NCBI GenBank assembly: GCA_038230335.1
Contig: JBBRNL010000003.1
Location: forward strand, 62,001-126,000
Source of the DNA: JBBRDU01 sp038230335
GTDB taxonomy: Bacteria > Verrucomicrobiota > Verrucomicrobiia > Chthoniobacterales > UBA10450
Reading direction: 5' to 3'
DNA: 64,000 nt
The notes under the pieces were generated by a model. The model made no database searches. It was not told the origin of the DNA and saw only the letters and a list, made by a program, of their open reading frames with translations. A program made the translations under genes and the position numbers. The first letter of the stretch is position 1, and the number at the start of each line of letters is the position of its first letter. Shown here piece by piece: positions 1 to 8,005 of the stretch.

Positions 1-75
1 TTCCGGTGGCTATTGAGAGTCATCGGCCTTGTCGATAACGGCGCTCCCGCTATCCGGCGAGGGCACGCCTCGAAC

Positions 76-495
76 TTACTTAACGGTTGCCGTCGCGCGT
101 TCTATCCAGCCGGCTGCGAATGGAGTATTGGGTTGGTAGATTCGCTGTTTGGTCAGATAGGTCATCCGTTGGTTAACGTAGTAGGTGCGCGCACTGCCAT
201 CCTCGCCCGAAACTGATTCATAGTGACCATCAGCGTCGCGGAAACCCGTCCAAGCTCTCTGCGAGGCGATGAGAGCCTCCCGCGATGCGGGTAATCCTTC
301 TGCCTTGAGCCGTTCCTCAAAGATTTTGGTGAGTAACGCATCAACCCGCTTGAATTCGTCGTACGCGCGTTGGTTCTGTTCGGCTTGACTGAGGTTTGTG
401 TGATCTTTGGTCGTACTCTCTCCCACGCCGGACGGCAGGAATGCTAAAACTCCCAGGGCGCACAGGAGAAATAAAAAAGAAGCATTGGTTTTCAT
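76..495 (-). CDS. LprI-like (DUF1311) exported protein
   Basis: Predicted exported protein of 139 residues. A hydrophobic N-terminal signal (FLFLLCALGVLAF) is followed by a region with the DUF1311 pattern: AEQNQRAYDEFKRVDALL, then SQRAWTGFRDADG and a closing helix. DUF1311 includes the lysozyme inhibitor LprI of mycobacteria, but most members are of unknown function. The start at MKTNASF is preferred over an upstream in-frame ATG because it places the signal peptide at the N-terminus. The family call is from motif memory; lysozyme inhibition here is only a possibility. Confidence 0.7.
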   Translation of the reverse strand: MKTNASFLFLLCALGVLAFLPSGVGESTTKDHTNLSQAEQNQRAYDEFKRVDALLTKIFEERLKAEGLPASREALIASQRAWTGFRDADGHYESVSGEDGSARTYYVNQRMTYLTKQRIYQPNTPFAAGWIERATATVK

Positions 496-829
496 GACAC
501 TCCGTCGTGCATACCGCACCGATCCAAGGCGGCAGCGGCTGGCCAGGTAGGAGCATTTAAGGGCGCGAGGGCGGCAAAACAGGCGGATGTGCTTACTGTC
601 CAGCCGGTAACTTTCAAGGATGTAACGCGCTGAAGGTCGAGAGCGTTGCGCCGATCGGTTGCCGGTGGATTTAAAGGGATGTCATTCATGTCGCGTTTCC
701 TTATATGCCACCGCTACTTTGCTTGGTTAGGCTGGATGATGGAAGAGCGATCAAGAGAGTTTTTTGGACCCGGATGAGGGCGAACCCATCGCGTTGACCA
801 GCCGAAGCCTCGGGCGTACTCTCCGCGCT
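496..829. other. intergenic, nothing recognised
   Basis: Gap between two divergently transcribed genes (LprI-like to the left, aldo/keto reductase to the right). It probably holds both promoters. No conserved coding pattern, RNA gene or clear repeat was seen in it. Confidence 0.4.
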
Positions 830-1831
830 ATGAACGACAAGGTTTCGACGGTGCAGCAGGGGGATGCGGAAGAGGGCGTCACGCGCCGAAGATTTCTTGG
901 GGCGACTCTCGGAACCGGCGCCGCGCTTTTGGCGGGGGGATCGGCCGCAATCTTGCATGCCGCCTCATCGCTGGCGGCAGGTAAGAACACTTTCTCAACA
1001 TGGTCGCTAGGCGGCGACCTCCCGGTCAATCGCCTCGGCTTTGGCGCGATGCGTATCACCGGCGATGGCGTGTGGGGTTGGCCGCCTGATCGGGGGAACG
1101 CGCTAAAAGTGCTACGCCGGGCCGTTGAGCTCGGGGTCAATCTGATGGACACGGCCGACGCCTACGGACCGGAAGTGAGCGAGCTACTGATCGCGGAAGC
1201 GCTCCATCCTTACCCGGCTGGCCTCGTTATTGCGACCAAGGGCGGCCTAACCCGGCCCGGGCCCGGCCAGTGGGTGCCTAACGGGCGCCCTGAATACCTA
1301 ACCGAATGTGTCGAGAAAAGTCTCAAGCGCCTACGGCTCGAGCGGATTGATCTGTACCAATTGCACCGCATTGATTCAAAAGTGCCGGTGGAGGAATCAC
1401 TGGGCGCTCTCAAGAAAATGCAGGACACGGGAAAAATTCGGCACGTCGGATTATCCGAAGTCACACCGGAGGAGATCGAGCGGGCGAAAAAAGTTATTCC
1501 GATCGTGAGCGTTCAGAATCAGTACAATATTTGGAACCGCAAGTCGGAGAAAACCCTTCTCTATTGCGAGAAAGAGCGCCTTGCCTTTATCCCATGGTCG
1601 CCGATCGGGGCGGGCAAATCCGCGAAGCTTGGCCGGGCTTTGGAAGATGAGGCGAAGCGTCGCGGAACCAGCGTTGTACAACTTGCCCTTGCCTGGCTTC
1701 TGCAGCGATCTCCCGTCATGCTGCCGATTCCCGGTACGTCGTCGGTCGCGCACTTGGAGGAAAACGTCGCCGCCGCGGCGCTTAAGTTAAGTCCTGCGGA
1801 ATGGAAGGCGATTGAAGCTTTGGCGGCCTGA
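830..1831 (+). CDS. aldo/keto reductase with Tat signal
   Basis: NADPH-dependent aldo/keto reductase fold, 333 residues. The N-terminus carries a twin-arginine motif (RRRFLGATLG) and a hydrophobic stretch, so the enzyme is probably exported folded. Catalytic tetrad positions are visible: Asp and Tyr in NLMDTADAYG, Lys in VIATKGG and His in LYQLHRID. The cofactor-binding end has LPIPGTSSVAHLEEN, typical of the family. The start MNDKV is preferred to an in-frame upstream ATG at 764 because it brings the RR motif near the N-terminus. Substrate unknown. A periplasmic location is unusual for NADPH enzymes, although Tat-exported members are known. Confidence 0.85.
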   Translation: MNDKVSTVQQGDAEEGVTRRRFLGATLGTGAALLAGGSAAILHAASSLAAGKNTFSTWSLGGDLPVNRLGFGAMRITGDGVWGWPPDRGNALKVLRRAVELGVNLMDTADAYGPEVSELLIAEALHPYPAGLVIATKGGLTRPGPGQWVPNGRPEYLTECVEKSLKRLRLERIDLYQLHRIDSKVPVEESLGALKKMQDTGKIRHVGLSEVTPEEIERAKKVIPIVSVQNQYNIWNRKSEKTLLYCEKERLAFIPWSPIGAGKSAKLGRALEDEAKRRGTSVVQLALAWLLQRSPVMLPIPGTSSVAHLEENVAAAALKLSPAEWKAIEALAA

Positions 1832-1888
1832 CGCGACTCGGCAACTTCCACCGGCATTTGCGGGGGTTGTTGGTTAGGCGTCACTCGA

Positions 1889-2194
1889 TCAATCAGAAAG
1901 CGCGTGGGTGGCATGGGTCACGGCTGCTCCCGCGCGGAGGGCTGCTGCTACCATCGCGGCCTCGACAAGTTCCGCGTCGGTCGCGCCGGCCTTGCGTGCA
2001 TTCGCCGCATGGATGTCGATGCAGTAGGGGCATTGTGTCGTGTGAGCGACGCCGACCGCGATCAACTCCTTGTACTTCACGGGAATCGCCCCGTCGGCCA
2101 GCGCTGCCTTGTCGAACGCCCAAAACGCCTTCATCACGTCGGGTGCAAGAGTGTCCATCTTCTTTAGTTTGGCCAGGTTGTCTTTGTTATACAT
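1889..2194 (-). CDS. carboxymuconolactone decarboxylase-family (AhpD-like) protein
   Basis: Small 101-residue CMD-domain protein. The CPYC pair followed by IDIHAANARKAG is the CxxC...H motif of AhpD-type peroxidase partners, in which the two cysteines undergo thiol-disulfide exchange. The length matches single-domain CMD proteins. It lies convergent to the aldo/keto reductase. Its physiological partner cannot be told from the sequence. Confidence 0.88.
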   Translation of the reverse strand: MYNKDNLAKLKKMDTLAPDVMKAFWAFDKAALADGAIPVKYKELIAVGVAHTTQCPYCIDIHAANARKAGATDAELVEAAMVAAALRAGAAVTHATHALSD

Positions 2195-2263
2195 AATTTG
2201 TGTCGGTCGAGGGTTCGGTGTTCGGGAAAGTCGATCGTCAGTGCAATTTGCGTCGCGCGTGCG

Positions 2264-2416
2264 CTAACCGACGAAAAGATACTTCACGGCGGTAATCGCC
2301 AGGATAATGAACGCGATCAACGCGGCGACCGGCCACAGTCGACGAAGCTCCCGGTCGGTCACCCAAAGCTTGAAGAGCGAAAGATTCTTCAGGCGCTGCC
2401 AGTTGTCTTTAGTCAT
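2264..2416 (-). CDS. small single-pass membrane protein
   Basis: A 50-residue reading frame starting MTKDNWQRLKNL. A charged N-terminal half is followed by one strong membrane helix (LWPVAALIAFIILAITAVKY). A longer in-frame extension upstream has no coding character, so the short start is chosen. It sits just upstream of the CMD gene on the same strand and could be co-transcribed with it. No family recognised. Confidence 0.5.
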   Translation of the reverse strand: MTKDNWQRLKNLSLFKLWVTDRELRRLWPVAALIAFIILAITAVKYLFVG

Positions 2417-2477
2417 CTGAGGATGTCCACGCACGCCTCGATCATATTCAACTGATCGAAATGGAAAAAGGTTGGGC

Positions 2478-3044
2478 TCATGGGTTCTCGTCTCCCGCGC
2501 GTAAGTCCGATCGTCGGTCTGCCAGCAGATTCGTGAGCTCTCGCTCCAAATCGTCGAACTCCTCATGATAGGCATGCCGGTGAGCAAAAGCTAAAGAAAG
2601 CCCAGACGTGGTTTTGTAGCCGAAAGAGATGAGCAGCGCTTCGAATCTCTCGAGCGGCCCGTACGCATAAATGAGATTGTGACGGTCGTACACAAGCGTG
2701 GCATCGTCAGCGTGTGACCGCAGCCAAATGGAATGACGCCCGTCGTTATCCCAGAAGCGGCCGAATCGCTCAAACATTTCAGCTAGCTCAATTGGCGAAA
2801 TTTGATCGCTTTGATAGCGACCCTCCCGGCTGCCTCCGCGCGGAACCACCAGCACATAAAGCAGTAGGAACGGCTCGCTTAGGATCTGTGATAAGTCGCA
2901 GAGGAGGCGAGAACCGTGATGAGACGCGCCAATCGCAAGACGCGGTGTCGAGGATGTGTTTTCGAGCGCATAGACGTCTCCATGGTCGTGCGGCAGCCAC
3001 TGTCCGCCTTTTTCCGAGGCGAACTTGTGATTATCGCGCGACAT
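2478..3044 (-). CDS. hypothetical protein
   Basis: A 188-residue soluble protein with no recognised domain. It starts MSRDNHKFASEKGGQW; the upstream ATG at 3092 is less likely because the added residues overlap a stem-loop repeat. It is rich in charged residues, ends in a probable helical segment (YHEEFDDLERELTNLL), and has no signal peptide or membrane helix. It is on the same strand as the small membrane protein downstream. Confidence 0.5.
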   Translation of the reverse strand: MSRDNHKFASEKGGQWLPHDHGDVYALENTSSTPRLAIGASHHGSRLLCDLSQILSEPFLLLYVLVVPRGGSREGRYQSDQISPIELAEMFERFGRFWDNDGRHSIWLRSHADDATLVYDRHNLIYAYGPLERFEALLISFGYKTTSGLSLAFAHRHAYHEEFDDLERELTNLLADRRSDLRAGDENP

Positions 3045-3087
3045 AGGCCTAACGAAAGAGATTAGATATTTGGATTGGGAACGGGAT

Positions 3088-3114
3088 GGCAAGCGGCGCG
3101 CTCGCCCTACAACA
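3088..3114. repeat. stem-loop repeat with CTACAACAG tail
   Basis: Inverted arms GGCAAGC and GCTCGCC (one mismatch) around GGCGC are followed by CTACAACAGG. It resembles the stem-loops at 9836, 12560 and 60919, which also have a short GC-rich hairpin followed by C(T)CTACA. It lies between two genes on the minus strand. Confidence 0.45.
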
Positions 3115-3158
3115 GGAGATTGCAGATTCGATCATGATCAGGAGCATGATCGAAGAGG

Positions 3159-3923
3159 CTAAATGGTGACGACGGTGATTTCGGGGCGGCAGTTGAAGCG
3201 CCACGGGATGCGATAGGTGCCGATGCCGGCGTTAACATATAACGGCCCCGCCGCGGTTTTGAAGTAGCCGAGGTCGTAACGACCAACTCCCCACGGCAAA
3301 GCAATTGCGCCGTAGCCAGGGATCCGGACCTGGCCACCGTGCGAATGCCCGGCCATGATCCAGTCGAAGCTCTGAGCGCCCAGATCCTCGACCGACTTGG
3401 GATAATGGGTGAGGAGGAAACGGCGCGTGGCCTGGCGCGGTTTGAGCATGGGCACGCCTTCGCGTCCTAGGCCGACTAATTCGAGGTCGCGTTCGGGCAA
3501 GACAAGACTGGCGTCGACGAGCCAGCGGCCGCCGGTTGCGGAAAAAACACGCTCGTATGCGGAGAAGGGAGCGCGGCACCAGTAATCGTGATTGCCCGGG
3601 CTTCCGTAAACCGGTGCTTGAATCTTTGCGATGAAGTGGAGCGCTTCGTCCAGGTACCTCGTGTCTTCCACGAGGTCGCCGGTGAAACAGACGAACTCAG
3701 GTTTGAGCTCGTTGATTGTGCGAACCACTTTGTCGGCATAGGCGGTATCGCCTTTGTGATGGAAATCGGTGAAATGGATGAAGCGTGTCGTTCCATTTGG
3801 GTTCGGTTGCAGATGCGTGACACGAAGGTTGGTCGGCTCGATCAGACGGGTGTCGATGATGACCGCGGCGGGCAAAGCCATGGCGGTCATTTTTAGAAAT
3901 TGGCGGCGGCTGAGGGCGGACAT
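3159..3923 (-). CDS. Tat-exported metallophosphoesterase (YkuE/YaeI-like)
   Basis: Calcineurin-like phosphoesterase of 254 residues. All five metal-site blocks are visible: FTDFHHKG (D..H), FTGDLVED (GD), SPGNHDYW (GNHD), LTHYPKS (H) and GHSHGGQ (GHxH). The N-terminus SRRQFLKMTAMALPAAV is a twin-arginine signal. Relatives such as YkuE are Tat substrates with Mn/Zn-dependent phosphodiesterase activity; YaeI acts on UDP-diacylglucosamine-like lipids. The substrate here is not determined. The gene stands alone, with a composite repeat upstream. Confidence 0.92.
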   Translation of the reverse strand: MSALSRRQFLKMTAMALPAAVIIDTRLIEPTNLRVTHLQPNPNGTTRFIHFTDFHHKGDTAYADKVVRTINELKPEFVCFTGDLVEDTRYLDEALHFIAKIQAPVYGSPGNHDYWCRAPFSAYERVFSATGGRWLVDASLVLPERDLELVGLGREGVPMLKPRQATRRFLLTHYPKSVEDLGAQSFDWIMAGHSHGGQVRIPGYGAIALPWGVGRYDLGYFKTAAGPLYVNAGIGTYRIPWRFNCRPEITVVTI

Positions 3924-4020
3924 GGAGGACTGGAGCGGGCTTTAGAATAGCACACGGTGCGCCGCAATTAGCAGGCACGAGAGGGGAGCGGGCAAACTTC
4001 CGAGAGCGAATGGAGGGGAA

Positions 4021-4178
4021 TTGAGAAAACGCCGAATGCCTAACGCCCAACGCCGAAGTCAGATCGCGTTGAGCATTCCCGGTCTTTAATCTGTGGGGAT
4101 TAAGGGCGCTCAAATCTGTGGCTGAAATCTTTCGGCATCGGGGAATCGATTACGATTACGAGCACGAGCAAAGTGAGG
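4021..4178 (+). repeat. dispersed composite intergenic repeat, copy 1
   Basis: Three modules in order. The first is a degenerate GCCGAA/GCCTAACGCC tract (4029-4060) ending TCAGATCGCG. The second is the core at 4083-4128, AATCTGTGGGGATTAAGGGC then a CTCAAATCTGTGGCTGAAA segment. The third is a GATTACGAGCACGAGC-like tract at 4146-4172. Similar composites occur near 6.5, 7.5, 9.9 and 12.7 kb. No protein is encoded. Confidence 0.75.
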
Positions 4179-4186
4179 AAAGGGGA

Positions 4187-5227
4187 TCAATCGGGAAAGA
4201 TCAGGAGGCGCATGAGTTGTTTGCCGGAGGGCGTGAGGAGGCCGTGGCCGTTCCGACCGGTGACGTTGCCGCGTGTTAGATGCGAATACTCGATTGGACT
4301 TTTCTTGACGTAACTCAGCTCGGGCTCTTTCACTTGTTTATCACTCGGCTGAATCTGCAGAGGTACCCCGGAGCGGTTGAATGAAACTTCCCATGATACA
4401 GTCTGCAGACCGGCACGACTGCGGAGCATCCATGGATAGAGCTTGGGCAATTCGAAGTAGGAGGAGCGCGGGATCGTCACTTTATAAAATGTTTCTTCCC
4501 GTTCGAAAAATTTCGGAATGGTGAGCGCCGGGTTTTTGCGCAAGGCCTGATAGAGGCGCGCAATATCCAATCCGGTCAGGTTAATGCCGTTGTAGAGGCC
4601 ATTGTGATTCGGGTCGTTCTTATAATTGGCATCGTGCCAGGCTTCGAAGTGATGGCTGAGTAGAAGGTTTAGCTCGAGGTGAACGTGGGCGCGCTCGCGA
4701 TTGATGCCGACCCCCGTGTAGCCCATCACGGCGATCGGATCTCCCTTTTGCACGGCTTGTCCGGGTTTGACCCGAATCGTGCTGAGATGCCCGTACAAGC
4801 TGTAATAATTTGAGCCGTCCCAGCGGTGCTCAACCACGATGTAGCGGCCGTAGTTAGAGTAGCCAGGCACTGGATTAACGTGCACAACCCGGCCATCGGC
4901 GATGGCGTGTATCTCGTCGGTGGGGTCGCCTTGCGCATCGCGCTGGAGCGGGCGGATGTCCATGCCCTCGTGAAAACGCGTGTAGACGAGGCCGGCGCCG
5001 GTCTCGATCGGGTCGCGCACAAAACCGTACTGCCCGCCTTCCCACGGCGTCGACTTCACGCCTTTGTAATCGCGTTCTATATATTGATAGAAGGCGGGGC
5101 CGTCGTCGCGGAAAAGGGCGTCGTTGTCGGTCGGTAGACCCAGATCGAGTGGCCCCGGGTCCGTTTGCGCGGTCATGATGATGACGGGCAAGATCCACAC
5201 GGACAGTGCCCCGAGAAAGAGCCTCAT
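4187..5227 (-). CDS. M23 family metallopeptidase
   Basis: Probable exported peptidoglycan endopeptidase of 346 residues with a short N-terminal signal (LFLGALSVWILPVIIM). The LytM/M23 domain spans about residues 80-190. It carries the first zinc ligands in RFHEGMDI (HxxxD), the YSLYGHLS segment and AHVHLEL (HxH). The following 150 residues are a family-specific C-terminal region without a recognised domain. The start codon lies 4 nt after the stop of the 5232-5702 gene, so the two form an operon. All metal ligands are present, so it should be active. Confidence 0.9.
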   Translation of the reverse strand: MRLFLGALSVWILPVIIMTAQTDPGPLDLGLPTDNDALFRDDGPAFYQYIERDYKGVKSTPWEGGQYGFVRDPIETGAGLVYTRFHEGMDIRPLQRDAQGDPTDEIHAIADGRVVHVNPVPGYSNYGRYIVVEHRWDGSNYYSLYGHLSTIRVKPGQAVQKGDPIAVMGYTGVGINRERAHVHLELNLLLSHHFEAWHDANYKNDPNHNGLYNGINLTGLDIARLYQALRKNPALTIPKFFEREETFYKVTIPRSSYFELPKLYPWMLRSRAGLQTVSWEVSFNRSGVPLQIQPSDKQVKEPELSYVKKSPIEYSHLTRGNVTGRNGHGLLTPSGKQLMRLLIFPD

Positions 5228-5231
5228 GCGA

Positions 5232-5702
5232 CTAGGGACGACGCTTTTTCGGGCCGATCAGACGCCAGGCTTTTTTCATCAGTTGCAGGTCGGCGGCGGT
5301 CAACCCGGAGGCGATGTAAATTTTTCCGTCGGAAACGCGTTTGTCGATTTGCAGTTCGGTGATGGCACGGCCGTTCATGAAGATGAAGAGATAGCCGCCG
5401 CGATGTTCCATGCTCAGCGAATCGAGGGTGATGCGTCCGTGATCGTCGAGTTGGATGAGGGCGCCGAAATTGCCATCGCCCGCCTGATAAGCGGAAAAAC
5501 CGACGACGTCCTGTTCGCTAATACTGGCCACTTTTTGGATGGCGACCTGTTTGCCCGATACCTTCGCGTGGATAGCCGAGGAGAAGACCTCGGTGTCCTG
5601 GGCATTGGCCTCGGCATGGACACGGAACATGCAGCGCGTTTTGCCCTCGACCGGGAGGAGCGAGAGGAAAATTAAGATCGCGCTCGCGGATAGCGGCTTC
5701 AT
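5232..5702 (-). CDS. hypothetical exported protein
   Basis: 156 residues beginning MKPLSASAILIFLSLLPVEG, a clear signal peptide. The mature part contains ATEL-type beta segments (GRAITELQIDKRVSDGKIYI) and ends in basic KKRRP. No domain recognised. The longer upstream frame overlaps the divergent gene at 5758 and is rejected. It is four nucleotides upstream of the M23 peptidase gene, which suggests a role in the cell envelope. Confidence 0.65.
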   Translation of the reverse strand: MKPLSASAILIFLSLLPVEGKTRCMFRVHAEANAQDTEVFSSAIHAKVSGKQVAIQKVASISEQDVVGFSAYQAGDGNFGALIQLDDHGRITLDSLSMEHRGGYLFIFMNGRAITELQIDKRVSDGKIYIASGLTAADLQLMKKAWRLIGPKKRRP

Positions 5703-5757
5703 GGCGGATTGATAAAGGGTTTGACAGATTTTGCAACGTTTGCTGATTAACCGGCTC

Positions 5758-6387
5758 ATGAAATGCGCCTTTAGCTTGCTGGCTGCGGTCTGCCTGCCGT
5801 TCGCCCAAGGGTGGGCGCAGGGAGAATCGCCCGCACCTGCACCCGAGGCGGCTTCACGCACTCCAGCGGGTGAGCCGGCGGCGGCCCCGGTCACTACCCA
5901 CGAATCCGCCAGCCTTCCAGCGCCTCAACCAACCACGCGAAGTATGTGGAACCGGGTGCTGCATCCGTTTTCTTCCGGCTCGAAGGCGGACGCGCCGCCA
6001 AAATACAAGGATGCGAAGCTGCGCGGGCTGACTTTGACCATGCAGATTTCGCCGCAACCAGTGAAGCTCTCGGAGGTGCGTCAGCTCGATATCAGGGCCA
6101 CGCTGACGAACAAGGGCAAAAAGGAAATTGAAATGACGTTCGGGAGCGACCAGCGGATCGAAATTTATCTGATGAATTCGGCCGAGGTCGTGCTGACGAA
6201 ATGGTCGGATAACCACGCGGTGGCGGACAAGCCGGGCACGGTGCTGATCAATCCGCAGGAGCACATCGAGTACAACGAGAAGATTTCGACGCGGGAATTG
6301 ACGCGGGACAAGGTGTTTGTGGCGGAGGTTTTCTTTCCGCAGTATCCGGAGATCAGGGTGCGGCAGAAGTTTCTGACTGCGCCGTAG
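5758..6387 (+). CDS. exported protein with BsuPI-like domain
   Basis: 209 residues with a signal peptide (MKCAFSLLAAVCLPFAQGWA), then a Pro/Ala-rich linker and a C-terminal immunoglobulin-like domain. The pattern LDIRATLTNKGKKEIEM...INPQEHIEYNEKI resembles the intracellular proteinase inhibitor BsuPI family. BsuPI domains often occur in exported proteins with no proven inhibitory role. It is divergent from the M23 operon, with about 55 bp between start codons. Confidence 0.6.
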   Translation: MKCAFSLLAAVCLPFAQGWAQGESPAPAPEAASRTPAGEPAAAPVTTHESASLPAPQPTTRSMWNRVLHPFSSGSKADAPPKYKDAKLRGLTLTMQISPQPVKLSEVRQLDIRATLTNKGKKEIEMTFGSDQRIEIYLMNSAEVVLTKWSDNHAVADKPGTVLINPQEHIEYNEKISTRELTRDKVFVAEVFFPQYPEIRVRQKFLTAP

Positions 6388-6489
6388 GAGGAAAGCAGGG
6401 CTGGTTAACGGGTCGTTCTTATTGGTTCATGGGAAGCGGCGAATTGGAGAAGCAAACGTCCAAGGCCGAAGGAGAGCAGTCCGCCGCAT

Positions 6490-6612
6490 TCTTATCTGTT
6501 TTTAATCGGTGGGGATTTAGGGCTCTTAAATCTGTGGCTAATTCTGATTCCGGATTCGGATTGCGGAATGGGAGTCGATAGTCATTAACAGGATCATGAG
6601 GATGAGGAATTG
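6490..6612 (+). repeat. dispersed composite intergenic repeat, copy 2
   Basis: The core TTAATCGGTGGGGATTTAGG then GCTCTTAAATCTGTGGCTAA lies at 6501-6541. It is followed by an ATTCCGGATTCGGATTGCGG tract and by a GAGTCGATAGTCATTAACAGG-like module at 6571-6607 that matches the right-hand module of copies 1, 4 and 5. It ends just before the PHP gene start, so it may form part of that gene's 5' region. Confidence 0.75.
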
Positions 6613-6617
6613 AAGTG

Positions 6618-7430
6618 ATGCAGCGCTCTAACGCTCCGGCGGTTCTTTTCTCGGATTATCATTCGCACCCGCAGGGACACTGCGTGCAGCCTTACACGCA
6701 TGAACTGCTGCAGCCCTGGGTGGACAGCGCACGGGCCCGCGGCCTGACCGATATTGCTTTTACGGATCATGATCGCTACCGCGCCGGAGTTGTGTTTGAT
6801 GAGATCGACCGGTTGCGCGAAAAAAATCCGGACATCAAAATCCGGGCCGGTATTGAACTGGATAATGATCCGCGGAACGGGGCGGCTGGACGGAAATGGG
6901 TAGAGGAACACTGGACGCAGCTCGACTTCGTTCTCGGGTCGGTCCATTTCCTGGAGCGCGATGATGAAATGTTCGACTCAGTCCCGGCCGGAGCGGCCCA
7001 GTTCGAAGGAAAAAATATCGATGCAATTTACGTCGATTATTTGCGGCGGGTGCGCGAGATGGCGGCAAGCGGTTTGATCGATTGTCTGGCCCACATCGAT
7101 TTAATCAAGATCCATGGGCATCGCGCGGGCGGTGACGTGAAGGCGATGTTCGATGAGACCCTCGACTTTGTTCAGTCGCGTCATCTGGCCATCGAGCTGT
7201 CCACGGCGGGCTGGCGCAAGCCGGCGGGGGAGCTGTACCCGGCGGACGGAATTATCGAACTCGCGATGGAGAAGAGGATTCCGTTTACGACTGCGTCCGA
7301 TGCGCATTCGCATGCGCAATGGGCGGATGGTTTCGAGCGGCTGGCCGAGAAGATGTCAGGGTTGGGCATTCATGAGATTTCCGTATTCGAAAAGCACAAG
7401 CGGCAGACGCGTGTTTTGTGCACGCTTTGA
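6618..7430 (+). CDS. PHP-domain histidinol-phosphatase-like protein
   Basis: 270-residue PHP-family metal-dependent phosphoesterase. Motifs in order: DYHSHPQGHC (HxH), FTDHDRY (DHD), GIELDND (E), GSVHFL (H), CLAHIDLIK (H..D) and TTASDAHSHAQW (DxH). These fit trinuclear-metal HisK-type histidinol phosphatases and related phosphoesterases. No his genes are nearby, so a different phosphoester substrate is possible. A GTG 3 nt upstream of the ATG is an alternative start. Confidence 0.85.
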   Translation: MQRSNAPAVLFSDYHSHPQGHCVQPYTHELLQPWVDSARARGLTDIAFTDHDRYRAGVVFDEIDRLREKNPDIKIRAGIELDNDPRNGAAGRKWVEEHWTQLDFVLGSVHFLERDDEMFDSVPAGAAQFEGKNIDAIYVDYLRRVREMAASGLIDCLAHIDLIKIHGHRAGGDVKAMFDETLDFVQSRHLAIELSTAGWRKPAGELYPADGIIELAMEKRIPFTTASDAHSHAQWADGFERLAEKMSGLGIHEISVFEKHKRQTRVLCTL

Positions 7431-7499
7431 AAAGGTGCGGACCAGGTTGCCTCCATTTCTACGAGCCCAAGGAGGTTTGCCGGGTTTTGGACAGGGGGA

Positions 7500-7595
7500 T
7501 GAGCAAACGCCGAACGCCGGAGTCAGATCGCGCTAACCATTCCCGGTCTTTAATCGGTGGGGATTAAGGGCTCTTAAATCTGTGGCTGAAACTGA
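7500..7595 (+). repeat. dispersed composite intergenic repeat, copy 3
   Basis: It contains a CGCCGAACGCCGGAGTCAG tract and the string TTCCCGGTCTTTAATCGG, matching copy 1 almost exactly. It continues into GTGGGGATTAAGGGCTCTTA and AATCTGTGGCTGAAAC. The right-hand GATTACGAGCA module is absent. It lies between convergent genes. Confidence 0.75.
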
Positions 7596-7658
7596 GTTTC
7601 GGATCCGTGTTGGAATTCGAAATCTTAAACCTGAAAAGTCGTGTTGGATTTTCGGGAT

Positions 7659-7690
7659 GCCTCGCAGAGCGAGGCGGCTACAGCCCCATC
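7659..7690. repeat. stem-loop with GGCTACAG tail
   Basis: Hairpin GCCTCGCAGAGCGAGGC (arms GCCTCGC and GCGAGGC) followed by GGCTACAGCC. It is just downstream of the ebfC stop on the minus strand and overlaps its final codons. It belongs to the same style of element as those at 9836 and 12560. Confidence 0.5.
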
Positions 7691-7989
7691 CCGGGCAGGC
7701 TGAGGCCGCCGGTGATTTTCGTCATCTCGGATTGGGCCAGTGCTTTGCCCTGTTCGATCGCGCTTCTGACTCCGGTCAGCACGGCTTCCTCGAGGAAGTC
7801 CACGTCATTGGGATCCACGATTTCCTTATCGATCTTGATCGAAAGGACGTCGCCCGCGCCGTTCGCCGTCACTTTGACTTTTCCTCCGGCGGCGCTGACC
7901 TCGACCGTTTTGTCCTCGAGCTCGGCCTGAGTTTTGGCCATCTGCTCCTGCATCTTCTGCGCCTGCTTCATTAGCTTGTTCAGATTCAT
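7678..7989 (-). CDS. ebfC: YbaB/EbfC nucleoid-associated protein
   Basis: 103-residue YbaB/EbfC-family protein. It has the N-terminal helix NKLMKQAQKMQEQMAKTQAE, the conserved VTANGAGDVLSIKID strand region and a C-terminal helix (FLEEAVLTGVRSAIEQGKAL). Family members form dimers that bind DNA. The gene lies 16 nt downstream of dnaX, the standard bacterial dnaX-ebfC(-recR) arrangement; recR does not follow here. Confidence 0.95.
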   Translation of the reverse strand: MNLNKLMKQAQKMQEQMAKTQAELEDKTVEVSAAGGKVKVTANGAGDVLSIKIDKEIVDPNDVDFLEEAVLTGVRSAIEQGKALAQSEMTKITGGLSLPGMGL

Positions 7990-8005
7990 GATGGTGCTTT
8001 TTGCC

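Noticed and set aside
2264..2587. 107-codon open frame on the minus strand
   Set aside because: Only the last 50 codons (from 2416) look like a protein, a charged segment plus one membrane helix. The upstream codons show no coding pattern.
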